In this document: in pieces, positions 45,856 through 54,431 of the stretch
Position numbering within the stretch: the first letter of the stretch is position 1
How the letters are laid out: each line of letters begins with the position of its first letter
Assembly (NCBI RefSeq): GCF_028622115.1
Contig: NZ_CP097263.1
Coordinates: forward strand, 3,906,001 to 3,970,000
Direction of reading: 5' to 3'
Source of the DNA: Kutzneria chonburiensis
GTDB lineage: Bacteria; Actinomycetota; Actinomycetes; Mycobacteriales; Pseudonocardiaceae
Length of the DNA stretch: 64,000 nt
Made by a program: the position numbers and the translations under genes
Notes under the pieces: generated by a model
Told to the model about the DNA's origin: nothing
The model's database searches: none
The model's input: the letters and a program-made list of their open reading frames with translations, nothing else

Positions 45856-45881
45856 GACGACCGTAGCACGACCTGCCGGCC

Positions 45882-45902
45882 TAACGCATGTTGCGTGCGT
45901 TA
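45882..45902. promoter_or_regulatory. TetR operator 2 overlapping the tetR promoter
   Basis: Inverted repeat TAACGCA (45882-45888) / TGCGTTA (45896-45902) with the same 7-base spacer; the centre is 48 bp from that of operator 1. It overlaps TATAGT (45901-45906), a good -10 element placed seven bases before GTG 45914, so binding would block tetR transcription. Confidence 0.75.
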
Positions 45903-45913
45903 TAGTGGCGGAC

Positions 45914-46570
45914 GTGCAGCAGCGAGCCCGATCCGCCGAGGACAAGGCCCGTCGCGCCGAGGACCTTCTCGTTGCGGCACAGGCCCTTGCCGTCGAGCTA
46001 GGCGGCGCGCGTCACATCACGCTGGCCGCGGTGACCGAGCGCGCCGGGCTGCATCCATCGGGCGTTCGGCGTTACTTCGCCAGCAAGGAGGAACTGCTGC
46101 TGGAGTTGGCCGAGCGCGGCTGGCACCAGTGGCGTGACGCCATCCGCGCCGAGATCGGGCCGCGTACCGGGCTCGACCCGAGCCGAACGGCCGCCGTGCT
46201 CGGCGACACCATCGCCGCGCTGCCCCTCTTCTGCGACCTGCTCACGCACGTTCCACTCAGCCTGGAAGGCGACGTCGACATCGAGCGGGCTCGCCGATAC
46301 AAGATCAACGCCTTCGCCGCCCACGACGACATCGTGCAGGCGCTCGACCAGGCCAGCGTCATGACGCGCGAGCAGATCGAGAACCTGCTGCCGGCCGCAC
46401 TCGCGTTCGCCGCCAACTTCTGGCAGGTGGCCCACCCCACCCCCACACTCGCCCGCCTGTACGAGCAGGTGCCGCAGTGGGGCCATGTCGCCTTCGACTT
46501 CGCCCCCAGGCTCAGCCGTCTGCTCACGGCCACCGCCATCGGTCTCACCGAGACGATCTCCCCGGGCTGA
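45914..46570 (+). CDS. TetR family transcriptional regulator
   Basis: A 218-residue regulator. The HTH is at about residues 28-60 (LAAVTERAGLHPSGVRRYFA), followed by the SKEELLLELAERGW continuation and a ligand-binding C-domain of the TetR_C_17-like type. Start choice: GTG 45905 and GTG 45914 are both in frame, but TATAGT at 45901-45906 positions a transcription start at about 45914, making a leaderless GTG 45914 the better choice. The two operators in the divergent region indicate autoregulation and control of the MDR dehydrogenase. Confidence 0.9.
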   Translation: MQQRARSAEDKARRAEDLLVAAQALAVELGGARHITLAAVTERAGLHPSGVRRYFASKEELLLELAERGWHQWRDAIRAEIGPRTGLDPSRTAAVLGDTIAALPLFCDLLTHVPLSLEGDVDIERARRYKINAFAAHDDIVQALDQASVMTREQIENLLPAALAFAANFWQVAHPTPTLARLYEQVPQWGHVAFDFAPRLSRLLTATAIGLTETISPG

Positions 46571-46746
46571 CCTTCGAACCGCTGCCCATCCTCTGGGCCA
46601 CGCCGCAGCCCGGCACACCATCGAACTCCTCGGGCCGCCACCCCAACAGCTGTGAACCGGCCCGTCGCGAGTCACTGTTCCGACGATTGCCATCGGGCGT
46701 AGGAAACTGCCTCTGCGTGGTCGGTGGAAGGTGCGATCATTCGGCC

Positions 46747-46974
46747 ATGCGCCTGATCGCCGACGGAGTGACGCCGAACGAGCGGCTGGTGCTCGCCAAT
46801 GAGCTCGAGACGGACGACGGGCTCACCTTCGTGTTGGACCGCCCGCTTTTCCTGCTCGTCGGCGACCGGCTCGATCTCGAGAACCGCGATCCGGTGGTCC
46901 TTCGCGCGAGCGGTGGACGGTTCACGCCGCCTGGCAGCTGGGAAAGGCGCTGCTATTCCTGGCGGTTGAAGTAG
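46747..46974 (+). CDS. Small hypothetical protein of 75 residues
   Basis: From ATG 46747 (MRLIADGVTPNERLVLANEL, ending CYSWRLK). It alternates short hydrophobic strands and charged turns (LTFVLDRPLFLLVGDRLDLE), as in a small beta-rich domain. There is no clear ribosome site and no family I recognise, but the composition looks more protein-like than the other frames. The 175 bases before it hold nothing else I can identify. Confidence 0.4.
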   Translation: MRLIADGVTPNERLVLANELETDDGLTFVLDRPLFLLVGDRLDLENRDPVVLRASGGRFTPPGSWERRCYSWRLK

Positions 46975-47070
46975 CCGCCCCGGGTCCATCCGGGCAGAAG
47001 TAACGCTCCTCGTCGGACACAGCTGCTCCCCTGCGCCCGTCGGGTGGCTGGGCCGCTTACCGTTGCCGTC

Positions 47071-47732
47071 ATGGACGGGCGGGCCTATCTGGAGAAGCTG
47101 ATCGCTGACGGATTCGCTGTCCCGCAGCGGATCACGCTGGACCGGTCGGAGGTGCGCGGGATTGCGCTCGGGCTGCTGGCGGCGGGGGCGATCGCCCGGT
47201 CGGACATGGAGCGGATCCTCGCGGACCTGGACGAGACGCTCAAACAGGCCGGGCTGCTGCGGGTCATGCGCGCGGAGAAGCTGCTCGGCGGTTCCGGCAG
47301 CGGGCTGGCCGGGGTCGTACGGCCGGAGTGGATGCGGGCCATCGACGAACCGCCCGCTCCCGTGCTGCGGCGCGTGCTTCCCTTGGTGGGCCGCACATTC
47401 CAGGTCGGTCACGTGGTGGAGAACCTGATCAGCCTGGAGGTGTGGTCGACGTTGCTCCGCCTCAACCTCGCGCACGGCGGCGAGGATCACCGGATGACGG
47501 AGTGCTTCTCGCAGGCCCTCAAGTGGAAGGGCTGGGACGACGCCGGCACGCAGTATCGTGACGCCGGCGGGAGCGGCACGTTGGTGCAGTCGCTGCACGC
47601 CAGGAACCGGGCGTTCACCCCGGGCCGTCGGATCACGCTCGCCTGCTCACCCTGGTCGTCGAGCATGACGACGGGCCGGCCACCTTGCAGATCCCGTTGT
47701 CCGACTTGGTTGTTGACGGTCAGGACAACTGA
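47071..47732 (+). CDS. Unknown cytoplasmic protein (apparent frameshift near the 3' end)
   Basis: From ATG 47071 (MDGRAYLEKLIADGFAVPQR). The first 185 residues are soluble and helical; the middle (VWSTLLRLNLAHGGEDHRMT, WDDAGTQYRDAGGSG) is distinctive but I cannot name a family. At about 47625-47631 the sensible frame changes: RDHARLLTLVVEHDDGPATL continues in another frame to a TGA at 47730-47732. The whole is one base short of a multiple of three, and one added base gives about 220 residues. The unshifted frame would end at 47748 with a low-quality tail. Confidence 0.5.
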
Positions 47733-47836
47733 CGGTCGTTGTTCTTGACCATTGGTCAGCAGAGGCTATAGGCGCTGCGTGGCCAGCTGCCGGCGAAGCG
47801 GTACGTTCTCCTCCACCGAGCGAAGGGGCAAGGCCG

Positions 47837-48955
47837 ATGGGGTGGGCGGGCTACCGGTTTTTCGTGCTGCCGGGCAAAGAATCCGCACGGACGTTCGCGA
47901 GGGAACTGTCCGAATACGGCTTCCCTTCCGTCGGCGTCAATCCCCGGCAGGGCGGCGGATGGGTGGTAACGGCGCTGGACGAAGGCCCGTACGACAACAC
48001 CACCACCGGGCAGCGCACCATGGATGCTGTCGCGCGGGCAGCGGGACGGATGGCTCGGGCCTACGGCGGGTACGCGGACGGCGGTGCCCAGTTCGACGTG
48101 ACCATGCTGCCTCAGTTCCGGCAGGAGCAGGACGGGCAGGAGATCGTGCACCGCAACCCTGGCGCACGTCCTCCGCGTCCGACGATTGTGCTGAAACCCA
48201 CGCCCCCGCCGGCGAATCTGCCGCTGCGGCCGGACACGGTCATCGGCGGCAGGCTGACCACTGCCGACATCGACGCCGTCGACTGGTCGAGCCTCAGGCA
48301 CGCCCACGGCGCGGCCGACGACGTACCGGGATTGATGCATGCCCTGGTGAGAAACGGCGACGACTGGTCGGACGTTCTCGGCGAACTGGTTGGCGATGAC
48401 GTGCTACACCAAGGAACTTGCTACTCGGCGACCGCGCCGGCCGTGGCGCTGCTGGCCCAGCTGCCGGCGTTGTCGGTGTCCCAACGCATTGAGCTGTACC
48501 GCACCCTGCTGTGGGCCACGGACCGGTGGGCGGACTCGCTGATCGGACGCGCCGACCGGGCCGCCGTCGCGGGGCGGCTGCCGCAGCCGGCGGCATGGAC
48601 CGCCGAGGTGCACGTCGCGGTCGGACGCCAACTGCCCGCGCTGCTGGACCGATGGACGGCCGAGCCCGCGGCGGCGCGGTACTGGCTGGCCTGCCTCGCC
48701 GGGCAGTATCCCCACCACGGCAGCGCAATCCTTCCACAGATCGAGCTCATGGCCGCCGAGTGCGCCGGCACGCAGGCCGGCGCCTATCTCGACCTCGCGG
48801 TGGCATTGCTCCGCGCCGACGATGGCCGCGCGCTGGCAGTTGCCGAAGACATCACGACCTGGGACGAGGCCAGCGATCCCGGGTGGCTCGACGCGCCGGG
48901 AATCACCCCGTCGCTGCGCTGCGCGCACGTGCTGGCGGAGGGTTCGCCCGGATAA
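47837..48955 (+). CDS. Hypothetical protein with RraB-like N-terminal domain
   Basis: A 372-residue protein. Residues 1-85 (GYRFFVLPGKESARTFAREL, GGWVVTALDEGPY, ARAYGGYADGG) resemble the RNase E inhibitor RraB/DUF695-type ferredoxin-like fold, including the pattern of conserved Gly and Trp in the middle. After a Pro-rich linker (about 110-130), a helical C-terminal region of some 230 residues resembles HEAT-type repeats (TAPAVALLAQLPALSVSQRI, RYWLACLAGQYPHHGSAILP). Whether it controls RNA turnover is unknown. It stands alone and ends before a long palindrome. Confidence 0.65.
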   Translation: MGWAGYRFFVLPGKESARTFARELSEYGFPSVGVNPRQGGGWVVTALDEGPYDNTTTGQRTMDAVARAAGRMARAYGGYADGGAQFDVTMLPQFRQEQDGQEIVHRNPGARPPRPTIVLKPTPPPANLPLRPDTVIGGRLTTADIDAVDWSSLRHAHGAADDVPGLMHALVRNGDDWSDVLGELVGDDVLHQGTCYSATAPAVALLAQLPALSVSQRIELYRTLLWATDRWADSLIGRADRAAVAGRLPQPAAWTAEVHVAVGRQLPALLDRWTAEPAAARYWLACLAGQYPHHGSAILPQIELMAAECAGTQAGAYLDLAVALLRADDGRALAVAEDITTWDEASDPGWLDAPGITPSLRCAHVLAEGSPG

Positions 48956-49068
48956 CGCAAGGACGAAGCGGAGTGAGGCAAGGGATTCTGGGCACCGTGG
49001 CGGGTGGGTCGGACAAGCAACGCCCTGCCGCCGAACTGAGCAGCCCCCGACTTCAAGCTTACTCCGTG

Positions 49069-49128
49069 AACCTGGCAACGCCGGTCTACGCGATCTTGAA
49101 CGACCGCGACGACCGGCGTTGCCAGGTT
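49069..49128. terminator. Long inverted repeat between convergent genes
   Basis: Perfect 18-base arms (49069-49086, AACCTGGCAACGCCGGTC, and 49111-49128) around a 24-base loop, between the stops at 48955 and 49162. It is probably a bidirectional terminator. The sequence is unrelated to the 53-bp repeats and to the palindrome at 23.4 kb. Confidence 0.7.
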
Positions 49129-49161
49129 GATCTGGTTGGATTGGTTCGGGGGCGGCTCAGA

Positions 49162-49443
49162 TCACCACGTGTACTCCGCCACCCGCCCGCCCTCCACCAG
49201 CACGGTGCCGTGGGCGGTGGAGTGGTCGCGCCACACGGTGTACTCGCCGGCCTGAACGCGGGGGAAGACGGCGTTGTGGCGGACGCCCTCGGGCAGGTGC
49301 CGGGCGTGGACCTGGTTGTGGAAGCGCTGGTGGTCGAAACCCACCGGGCTGAGCTCGATCTCGGCGGAGTCGAGGTCGGGGCCGGTGTGGATGACGAGGG
49401 CGCCGATGTCGCCGCCGATGTCGAGAACGAGGCTGGAGGCCAA
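49162..49443 (-). CDS. Small hypothetical protein of the DUF4331 cluster
   Basis: A 93-residue all-beta-like protein (SSLVLDIGGDIGALVIHTGP, ending VLVEGGRVAEYTW), with the segment NAVFPRVQAGEYTVW that looks like an Ig-like or carbohydrate-binding strand pair. It starts 12 bases after the DUF4331 gene stop and is surely in the same operon. No signal peptide is seen. The function is unknown; the coupling suggests it works with the DUF4331 protein. Confidence 0.7.
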   Translation of the reverse strand: MASSLVLDIGGDIGALVIHTGPDLDSAEIELSPVGFDHQRFHNQVHARHLPEGVRHNAVFPRVQAGEYTVWRDHSTAHGTVLVEGGRVAEYTW

Positions 49444-49455
49444 GGGAATCCGCTC

Positions 49456-50859
49456 CTACTTCGCCGGGTCGTCGAAGCCGTCGTGGGGAATGCCCAGGTA
49501 CGGGAAATGGGGCATGAAGGGGATGTTGAGGTTGGCCGGGGTCAGCCCGTCGGTGAGCTGGCCGGCGACGGCGTCGGGCTTGAAGTTCTTGTCGATGAGG
49601 GCGAAGGTCACGCCGGCGATGGCCCGGAGTTCGACGGAAACGACGTCGTCGTAGACGCGGCGGCCGTTGGGGAAGCCGGCCGCGTCACCACCGACGAGGC
49701 CGAGGATGTTGGGCTTCGCCGCCGGCGGGACGGCGGTGTTCAGGCGCAGCATGTCGGCCTGGGTGTGACCGGTGTTGTTCTGGAACCCGTTCACCACACC
49801 GGAAGGAAGACCGGTCAGCAGCACGGCGGCGAGGTCGTCACGGGACTTGCCGGACTTGTTGAGGGCGTCCAGGTTGGGGAAGGCCCCGGGATAGAGCACC
49901 GGAAGCAGGCCGGCGAGCTCGGGCTTGGTGACGAACTGGGCGAAGTTCTTGTCGTCGGACGGCTGCGAACGGTTCCACTCGTCCTTGCGGGACATGGGAA
50001 TCAGCACCTCGTTGACGAGGGGATTGCCCAGCCGCGACACCTGGTTCCACGGACCCGAGTACTCGTGCCTGCGCTTGACGTCGTCCCACAGCTTGACCTG
50101 CTGCCGGCTGGCCGCCGTCCACACGCCGATGACCGAAGCCGGATTGTTGACGTCCTTGGCGTTGTAGCCACCACGGGTCAGATCCGAGATCGGCAGCTGC
50201 AGGGCGATGGTGTGCACGTTGAGGTCCTTGGTGGCGTTGACGCCACCGGAGTTGACCAGCTTGGCCAGCCCGAAGTTGTTGTGCGCGGCGTCGAACGGGC
50301 GCAGCCGGCCGAGGTCGAAGATCGCCCCGAGGTCGACGTAGAAGCCGTCGGAACGCTGCCCGGCGAACACCTTCCGCCCGCCGCCGAGGTCGTGCACGGC
50401 CTGCTGGGCCAGCCCGTTGTAGTTCGGGGTGGACAGCGGGCCGATGTTGCACGGCGGGCTGGCCAGGTGCTTGCCGATGGTCTGCGCGGTGGCCTGGTTG
50501 TTGCCGTGCACGACCTTGGTCACGTCATAGAACTGCTTGCGGTTCCAGTTCTTGGAGTCGATCGACTCGATCGGGCCGGTGTTGTACAGGAACGTGTTGT
50601 TGTTGCCCAGTTCCGTGGAGAACCGGAACTGGTAGGTCACGTTCGGCTGGCCGTCGCCGTCGTTGTCGATGTTGATCTCGTACAGCACGTCCTCGCCGAA
50701 CTCCCAGAAGTTGGGGCCGGCGGCCGGCGACTGGAGCGGCACGTAGTTCGCGATCAGCGTGACGGTGTTGGGCACATCGGGGCTGACGAACGCGTACAGG
50801 TCGGCCGAGTCGGCGACCGGGTCCTGCGAGATCTCGGGGGCTTCGCGGTGCGATGACAA
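49456..50859 (-). CDS. DUF4331 domain-containing protein
   Basis: A 467-residue protein starting SSHREAPEISQDPVADSADL, the opening typical of DUF4331, and continuing LYAFVSPDVPNTVTLIANYV, with an acidic loop INIDNDGDGQPNVTYQFRF that looks able to bind Ca2+. No signal peptide is visible. The biochemical role of the family is not established. The gene is flanked on the same strand by a Tat-signal small protein (upstream, 15-base gap) and the 93-residue protein, forming a three-gene unit. Confidence 0.88.
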   Translation of the reverse strand: MSSHREAPEISQDPVADSADLYAFVSPDVPNTVTLIANYVPLQSPAAGPNFWEFGEDVLYEINIDNDGDGQPNVTYQFRFSTELGNNNTFLYNTGPIESIDSKNWNRKQFYDVTKVVHGNNQATAQTIGKHLASPPCNIGPLSTPNYNGLAQQAVHDLGGGRKVFAGQRSDGFYVDLGAIFDLGRLRPFDAAHNNFGLAKLVNSGGVNATKDLNVHTIALQLPISDLTRGGYNAKDVNNPASVIGVWTAASRQQVKLWDDVKRRHEYSGPWNQVSRLGNPLVNEVLIPMSRKDEWNRSQPSDDKNFAQFVTKPELAGLLPVLYPGAFPNLDALNKSGKSRDDLAAVLLTGLPSGVVNGFQNNTGHTQADMLRLNTAVPPAAKPNILGLVGGDAAGFPNGRRVYDDVVSVELRAIAGVTFALIDKNFKPDAVAGQLTDGLTPANLNIPFMPHFPYLGIPHDGFDDPAK

Positions 50860-50874
50860 CGGTTGATCTCCTCG

Positions 50875-51138
50875 TCAGCGGGCGGCCTGGGCCAGTCGGG
50901 CGGCCAGTTGCGGGTCCTTGATCCGGACCAGCCGGGTGCCGACGAAGAGGTCGATGTCCCCCGACGCGACGTCCCGCACGTGCGCGACCACGGGCTCACC
51001 CGAGGCCTGCGAGGTGGTCTGCGCCGACGCGCCGGTGGTGAACGCCTCGACGGCGACGCCGCCGACCACGCCAGCGGCGCCGACGGCGAGCGCGCCGCGG
51101 AAGAGCTTGCGGCGCGACACTGGGGAAAGACTTGTCAT
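50875..51138 (-). CDS. Small Tat-exported protein upstream of the DUF4331 gene
   Basis: An 87-residue protein from ATG 51138 (GGAGAC seven bases upstream). A twin-arginine signal SRRKLFRGALAVGAAGVVGG ends near GASA. The remaining 45 residues (PVVAHVRDVASGDIDLFVGT, ending AARLAQAAR) resemble a short sensor or cofactor-associated peptide. Export would use the TatC system encoded at 5 kb. It is probably the first gene of the DUF4331 operon. An upstream ATG (51186) would disrupt the signal peptide and is not preferred. Confidence 0.75.
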   Translation of the reverse strand: MTSLSPVSRRKLFRGALAVGAAGVVGGVAVEAFTTGASAQTTSQASGEPVVAHVRDVASGDIDLFVGTRLVRIKDPQLAARLAQAAR

Positions 51139-51253
51139 GATCCGGGTCTCCAGACGAAAGGTGCGAACTGGCGCGAGTCGGGTCACCAGATCACTTCGCG
51201 CGGAGCACCGGATCAGTTCACTCGTTGGCTAATTGCAACTCATGTGCAACAAG

Positions 51254-52270
51254 TCAGGGCAGTACGACGACCTGCCCCGCAAAGCTCAGACCAGCGCCGA
51301 AACCCAGCAGGAGGGCCCGGTCGCCGCTGCGGACGGTCCCGTTGGCCATCAGCGTGTCGATGGCCAACGGAATTGACGCGGCGGAGGTGTTGCCCTGCTC
51401 GACGACGTCCCGTGCGACGGCGACGGACGCGGGCAGCCGCAGCGACCGGGCCAGCGCCTCGGTGATCCGGTCATTGGCCTGGTGCGGGATGAAGGCGTCC
51501 AGATCGGCGACGTCGAGGCCGGCGGCGTCCAGGGTGCGGCGGGCGACCTTGGCCATCTCGACGGTGGCCCAGCGGAACACCGCCTGCCCCTTCATGCGCA
51601 GCGCGGGCGCCTCGGTCGACGGGTCCTTGGCCAGCTGGTCACGCCAGTCCAGCCAGCTGTGGTCCTGGCTGATCAGCTCGGCCTGGCTGCCGTCACTCCC
51701 CCACACCACCGGCCCGATGCCGGGCTCGTCGCTGCCGCCGACCACGGCCGCGCCGGCCCCGTCGGCGAACAGGAAGGCGGTGCCACGGTCCCGGTCGTCG
51801 ATCAGGTCGGTCATCCGCTCGACCCCGATCACCAGCACGTGCGACGCGCTGCCACCACGCACGATGTCAGCGGCCAGCGCCAGGCCGTAGCAGAAGCCGG
51901 CGCACGCGGCGGAGACGTCCATGGCGCCGGCGTTGACCGCGCCGACGCGGGTGGCGACCTCGCTGGCCGCGGCCGGCGTCTGCCTGAGGTTGGAGATCGT
52001 CGCCAGCAGCACGCAGCCGATCCGCTCCGGGTCCACCCCGCTGCGCTCGATCGCCTCCTGGGCGGCCGCGGTGGCCATGTGGACGATCGTCTCGTCCTCG
52101 CCGGCCCACCGCCGGCAGCGGATGCCCGAGCGGGTGCGGATCCAGTCGTCCGAGGAGTCGATGAGCCCGGCCACCTGGTCGTTGTCCACGACCAGCCGGG
52201 GCCGGTAAGCGCCGATGCCGAGCATGGCGGCGTGGCGCACGGGGGCGCTGGTGCGGATGGACGCCCTCAA
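51254..52270 (-). CDS. 3-oxoacyl-ACP synthase III (FabH/KAS III-like)
   Basis: A 338-residue protein from TTG 52270, with AGGAG eight bases upstream; the conserved opening ASIRTSAPVRHAAMLGIGAY begins right there. The catalytic triad is complete: Cys in DVSAACAGFCYGL, His in FIPHQANDR and Asn in EQGNTSAAS. KAS III enzymes condense an acyl-CoA with malonyl-ACP to start fatty-acid or polyketide chains. As no other fab genes are adjacent, it may be a secondary-metabolism or acyl-transfer variant. The branched-chain dehydrogenase 2.2 kb away makes branched acyl-CoA of the kind such enzymes use, but a link is only inference. Confidence 0.9.
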   Translation of the reverse strand: MRASIRTSAPVRHAAMLGIGAYRPRLVVDNDQVAGLIDSSDDWIRTRSGIRCRRWAGEDETIVHMATAAAQEAIERSGVDPERIGCVLLATISNLRQTPAAASEVATRVGAVNAGAMDVSAACAGFCYGLALAADIVRGGSASHVLVIGVERMTDLIDDRDRGTAFLFADGAGAAVVGGSDEPGIGPVVWGSDGSQAELISQDHSWLDWRDQLAKDPSTEAPALRMKGQAVFRWATVEMAKVARRTLDAAGLDVADLDAFIPHQANDRITEALARSLRLPASVAVARDVVEQGNTSAASIPLAIDTLMANGTVRSGDRALLLGFGAGLSFAGQVVVLP

Positions 52271-52417
52271 GGTGGCGGCTCCTGTCGTCGGCACGGAAAT
52301 ACACGTGCCGTCAAGGAGATCCGCTACCCATCGGTAAGGCAATTCCGCCGATGGTCGCGTCCGCCACACCGAAAAAACGGTCCTGTCTCGTTTCGCAAAA
52401 TATGACGGAAAGAAATC

Positions 52418-52450
52418 GGGCGCCGCGGGCCCGATCGGCCCGCGGCGCCC
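52418..52450 (-). terminator. Hairpin terminator after the HAD gene
   Basis: Arms GGGCGCCGCGGGCC (52418-52431) and its complement (52437-52450), perfect over 14 bp. On the minus strand it lies about 70 bases beyond the HAD stop and is followed by a T-rich stretch. The rest of the 248-base gap upstream of fabH holds its promoter, and I see no gene there. Confidence 0.65.
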
Positions 52451-52518
52451 GTCCCGTCCCCGGTAGTACCAGCCAGAATGCCAGCCGAACGAGTGATATA
52501 CCAGCCGGCGGGGCCGAA

Positions 52519-53211
52519 TCAGCGCGCCAGCAGCGCCCCGAGAGCCGGCACGTCCAGGCCGACCAGCGTGTCGCGGTGCACCATGCCCGGGCCGATCGGC
52601 ACGTCCACGTCGCACGGCACGACCAGCACCGTGCAGCCGGCCGCGGCGGCCGACCGGGAGCCGGTCGGCGAGTCCTCGACGGCCAAGCAGTCGGCCGGGT
52701 CGACGCCCAGCAGCCGGGCCGCCTTCAGGTACGGGTCGGGCAGCGGCTTGTTCCGGCCGTCCACCTCGTCGCCGCAGATGGTCACGTCGAAGAAGTCACG
52801 GCCGATGGTGTCCAAGGCGACCTCGGTCAGCGCCCGCTCGGTCGACGTGACCAACGCGGTCGGCAGGCCGGCTTCGCGAACCGCGACGAGCAGCTCGGCC
52901 GCCCCCGGCCGCCACGGCAGGCCCTCCCGGAACAACTCCTCTGTTCGCTTGGTGAGAAATCGCCCGCCCTCGTCCATGGCCAGCCGGTCGTGCGGCAGCC
53001 CGAGGTCGTCGAACATCAGCACCATGGTCCGGTCCATGTTGGACCCGATCATGATGTCCCTGGTCTCCGGCGTCAGCACGCCGCCGAGGCTGGTGGCCAG
53101 ATCGGCCAGTGAGACGTCCCAGACCTTCTCGGAGTCGATCAGAGTGCCGTCCATGTCGAACAAGACCGCCGCCGGCCTGCGCACGCCTGACTCCCGCCTG
53201 TCGAACTGCAT
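52519..53211 (-). CDS. HAD-superfamily phosphatase (beta-phosphoglucomutase-like)
   Basis: A 230-residue protein from ATG 53211. HAD motif I is VLFDMDGTLIDSE (nucleophile and acid Asp), motif II is ALVTSTERA, motif III includes the Lys in GRNKPLPDPYL, and motif IV is CLAVEDSPTG. The alpha-helical cap between motifs I and II (about 28-95) marks subfamily IA, whose members dephosphorylate sugar phosphates or similar metabolites. A much longer open frame runs upstream across the PAC2 gene in antisense; it is not coding. It is divergent from PAC2 with about 160 bases between. Confidence 0.9.
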   Translation of the reverse strand: MQFDRRESGVRRPAAVLFDMDGTLIDSEKVWDVSLADLATSLGGVLTPETRDIMIGSNMDRTMVLMFDDLGLPHDRLAMDEGGRFLTKRTEELFREGLPWRPGAAELLVAVREAGLPTALVTSTERALTEVALDTIGRDFFDVTICGDEVDGRNKPLPDPYLKAARLLGVDPADCLAVEDSPTGSRSAAAAGCTVLVVPCDVDVPIGPGMVHRDTLVGLDVPALGALLAR

Positions 53212-53373
53212 CGGCCAGCCAACCGTAACCGAGCGGACCCCGCGGACCGGCCTTTCCCGGGGGCGGTGCGGCCAGCGCCACACCCCTGCGCCGAGGGGGC
53301 GGCGTTGCGACGCGCGGGCGGTTATGAGGTGCACCGAACGAGTCGGCGGCGGCCCAGGTCGTAGGCTGGGCCG

Positions 53374-54309
53374 GTGACCGATCCGGACCTGAACCCAGAG
53401 GGCGCCTCGGCCGAGCAGCGTCAGCTCACCGACCCCGTCCTCGTGGCCGCTTTCGAAGGGTGGAACGACGCCGGCGATGCCGCCAGCACCGCGATCGAGC
53501 ACCTCGAACTGACGTGGGACGCCACTCCGCTGGCCGAACTCGATCCCGACGACTACTACGACTTCCAGGTCACCCGACCCACGGTCCGGATGGTCGAGGG
53601 CATCACCCGGCGGATCGACTGGCCGACCACGCGGCTTTCGGTGTGCCGGCCGCCGGGATCGTCCGTCGACGTGGTGCTCGTGCACGGGATCGAGCCGAAC
53701 ATGCGGTGGCGCAAGTTCTGCGCCGAGCTGATGGGTTACGTCGAGCAGTTGGGCGTGACCACCGTCGTGACGCTCGGGGCCATGCTGATGGACACGCCGC
53801 ACACCCGCCCCGTGCCCGTCACCGGCATGGCCTACGACGCCAACTCGGCGGCCAAGTTCGGGCTGGAGAGCTCCCGCTACGAGGGCGCGACCGGCATCGT
53901 CGGGGTGTTCCAGGACGCGTGCGTGCAGGCCGGCGTGCCGGCCATCTCGTTCTGGGCCGCCGTGCCGCACTACGTCTCGCAGCCGCCCGCCCCCAAGGCC
54001 ACGCTGGCGCTGCTGCACCGTGTCGAGGAGGCCCTCGACATCGAGGTGCCGCTGGGCGCGCTGCCCGAGCAGGCCGAGGAGTGGGAGCAGACGGTCACCG
54101 AGATGGCCGAGGAGGACGAGGACGTGCGCAACTACGTCCGTGCCCTCGAGGAGCGCGGCGACGCCGACGCCGACAACCAGCTCAGCGAGACCAGCGGCGA
54201 CGCCATCGCCGCCGATTTCGAGCGCTACCTGCGCCGCCGCGGCCGTGGCGGCCCCGGTCAGCGCGGCGACCGCGGCGACGGCCCGCCCGGGCCGCTCGGC
54301 CGGCAATAG
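53374..54309 (+). CDS. PAC2 family protein
   Basis: A 311-residue protein from GTG 53374. The opening PVLVAAFEGWNDAGDAASTA and the later LGAMLMDTPHTRPVPVTGMA and FWAAVPHYV match the PAC2 family, named after a eukaryotic proteasome assembly chaperone. The bacterial proteins carry an added C-terminal acidic region (EEDEDVRNYVRALEERGDAD). Its bacterial role is not proven. It ends in a Gly/Arg-rich tail and a textbook terminator. Position near the Pup-proteasome locus is conserved in mycobacteria. Confidence 0.9.
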   Translation: MTDPDLNPEGASAEQRQLTDPVLVAAFEGWNDAGDAASTAIEHLELTWDATPLAELDPDDYYDFQVTRPTVRMVEGITRRIDWPTTRLSVCRPPGSSVDVVLVHGIEPNMRWRKFCAELMGYVEQLGVTTVVTLGAMLMDTPHTRPVPVTGMAYDANSAAKFGLESSRYEGATGIVGVFQDACVQAGVPAISFWAAVPHYVSQPPAPKATLALLHRVEEALDIEVPLGALPEQAEEWEQTVTEMAEEDEDVRNYVRALEERGDADADNQLSETSGDAIAADFERYLRRRGRGGPGQRGDRGDGPPGPLGRQ

Positions 54310-54322
54310 TCCGTAAAGGCAT

Positions 54323-54353
54323 AAGGCGGCGGGGACATCCCCGCCGCCTTTTT
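54323..54353 (+). terminator. Rho-independent terminator after PAC2 gene
   Basis: Arms AAGGCGGCGGGGA (54323-54335) and TCCCCGCCGCCTT (54338-54350), followed by further T residues to 54353. It is the only hairpin in the window with a classical T-tract. Confidence 0.85.
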
Positions 54354-54365
54354 CGCCGCCAAACC

Positions 54366-54418
54366 GCCACATGCGCTTCCTATGTGGCGTCTGGTGCCAC
54401 ATAGGAAGCGCATGTGGC
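54366..54418. repeat. 53-bp palindromic element, most perfect copy
   Basis: Arms of 23 bases (54366-54388 and 54396-54418) are exactly complementary around a 7-base loop (GTCTGGT); the outer 15 bases are GCCACATGCGCTTCC as in the other copies. It lies between convergent PAC2 and E2 genes, 13 bases after the PAC2 terminator. Confidence 0.9.
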
Positions 54419-54431
54419 GAATTCGAGCAGG

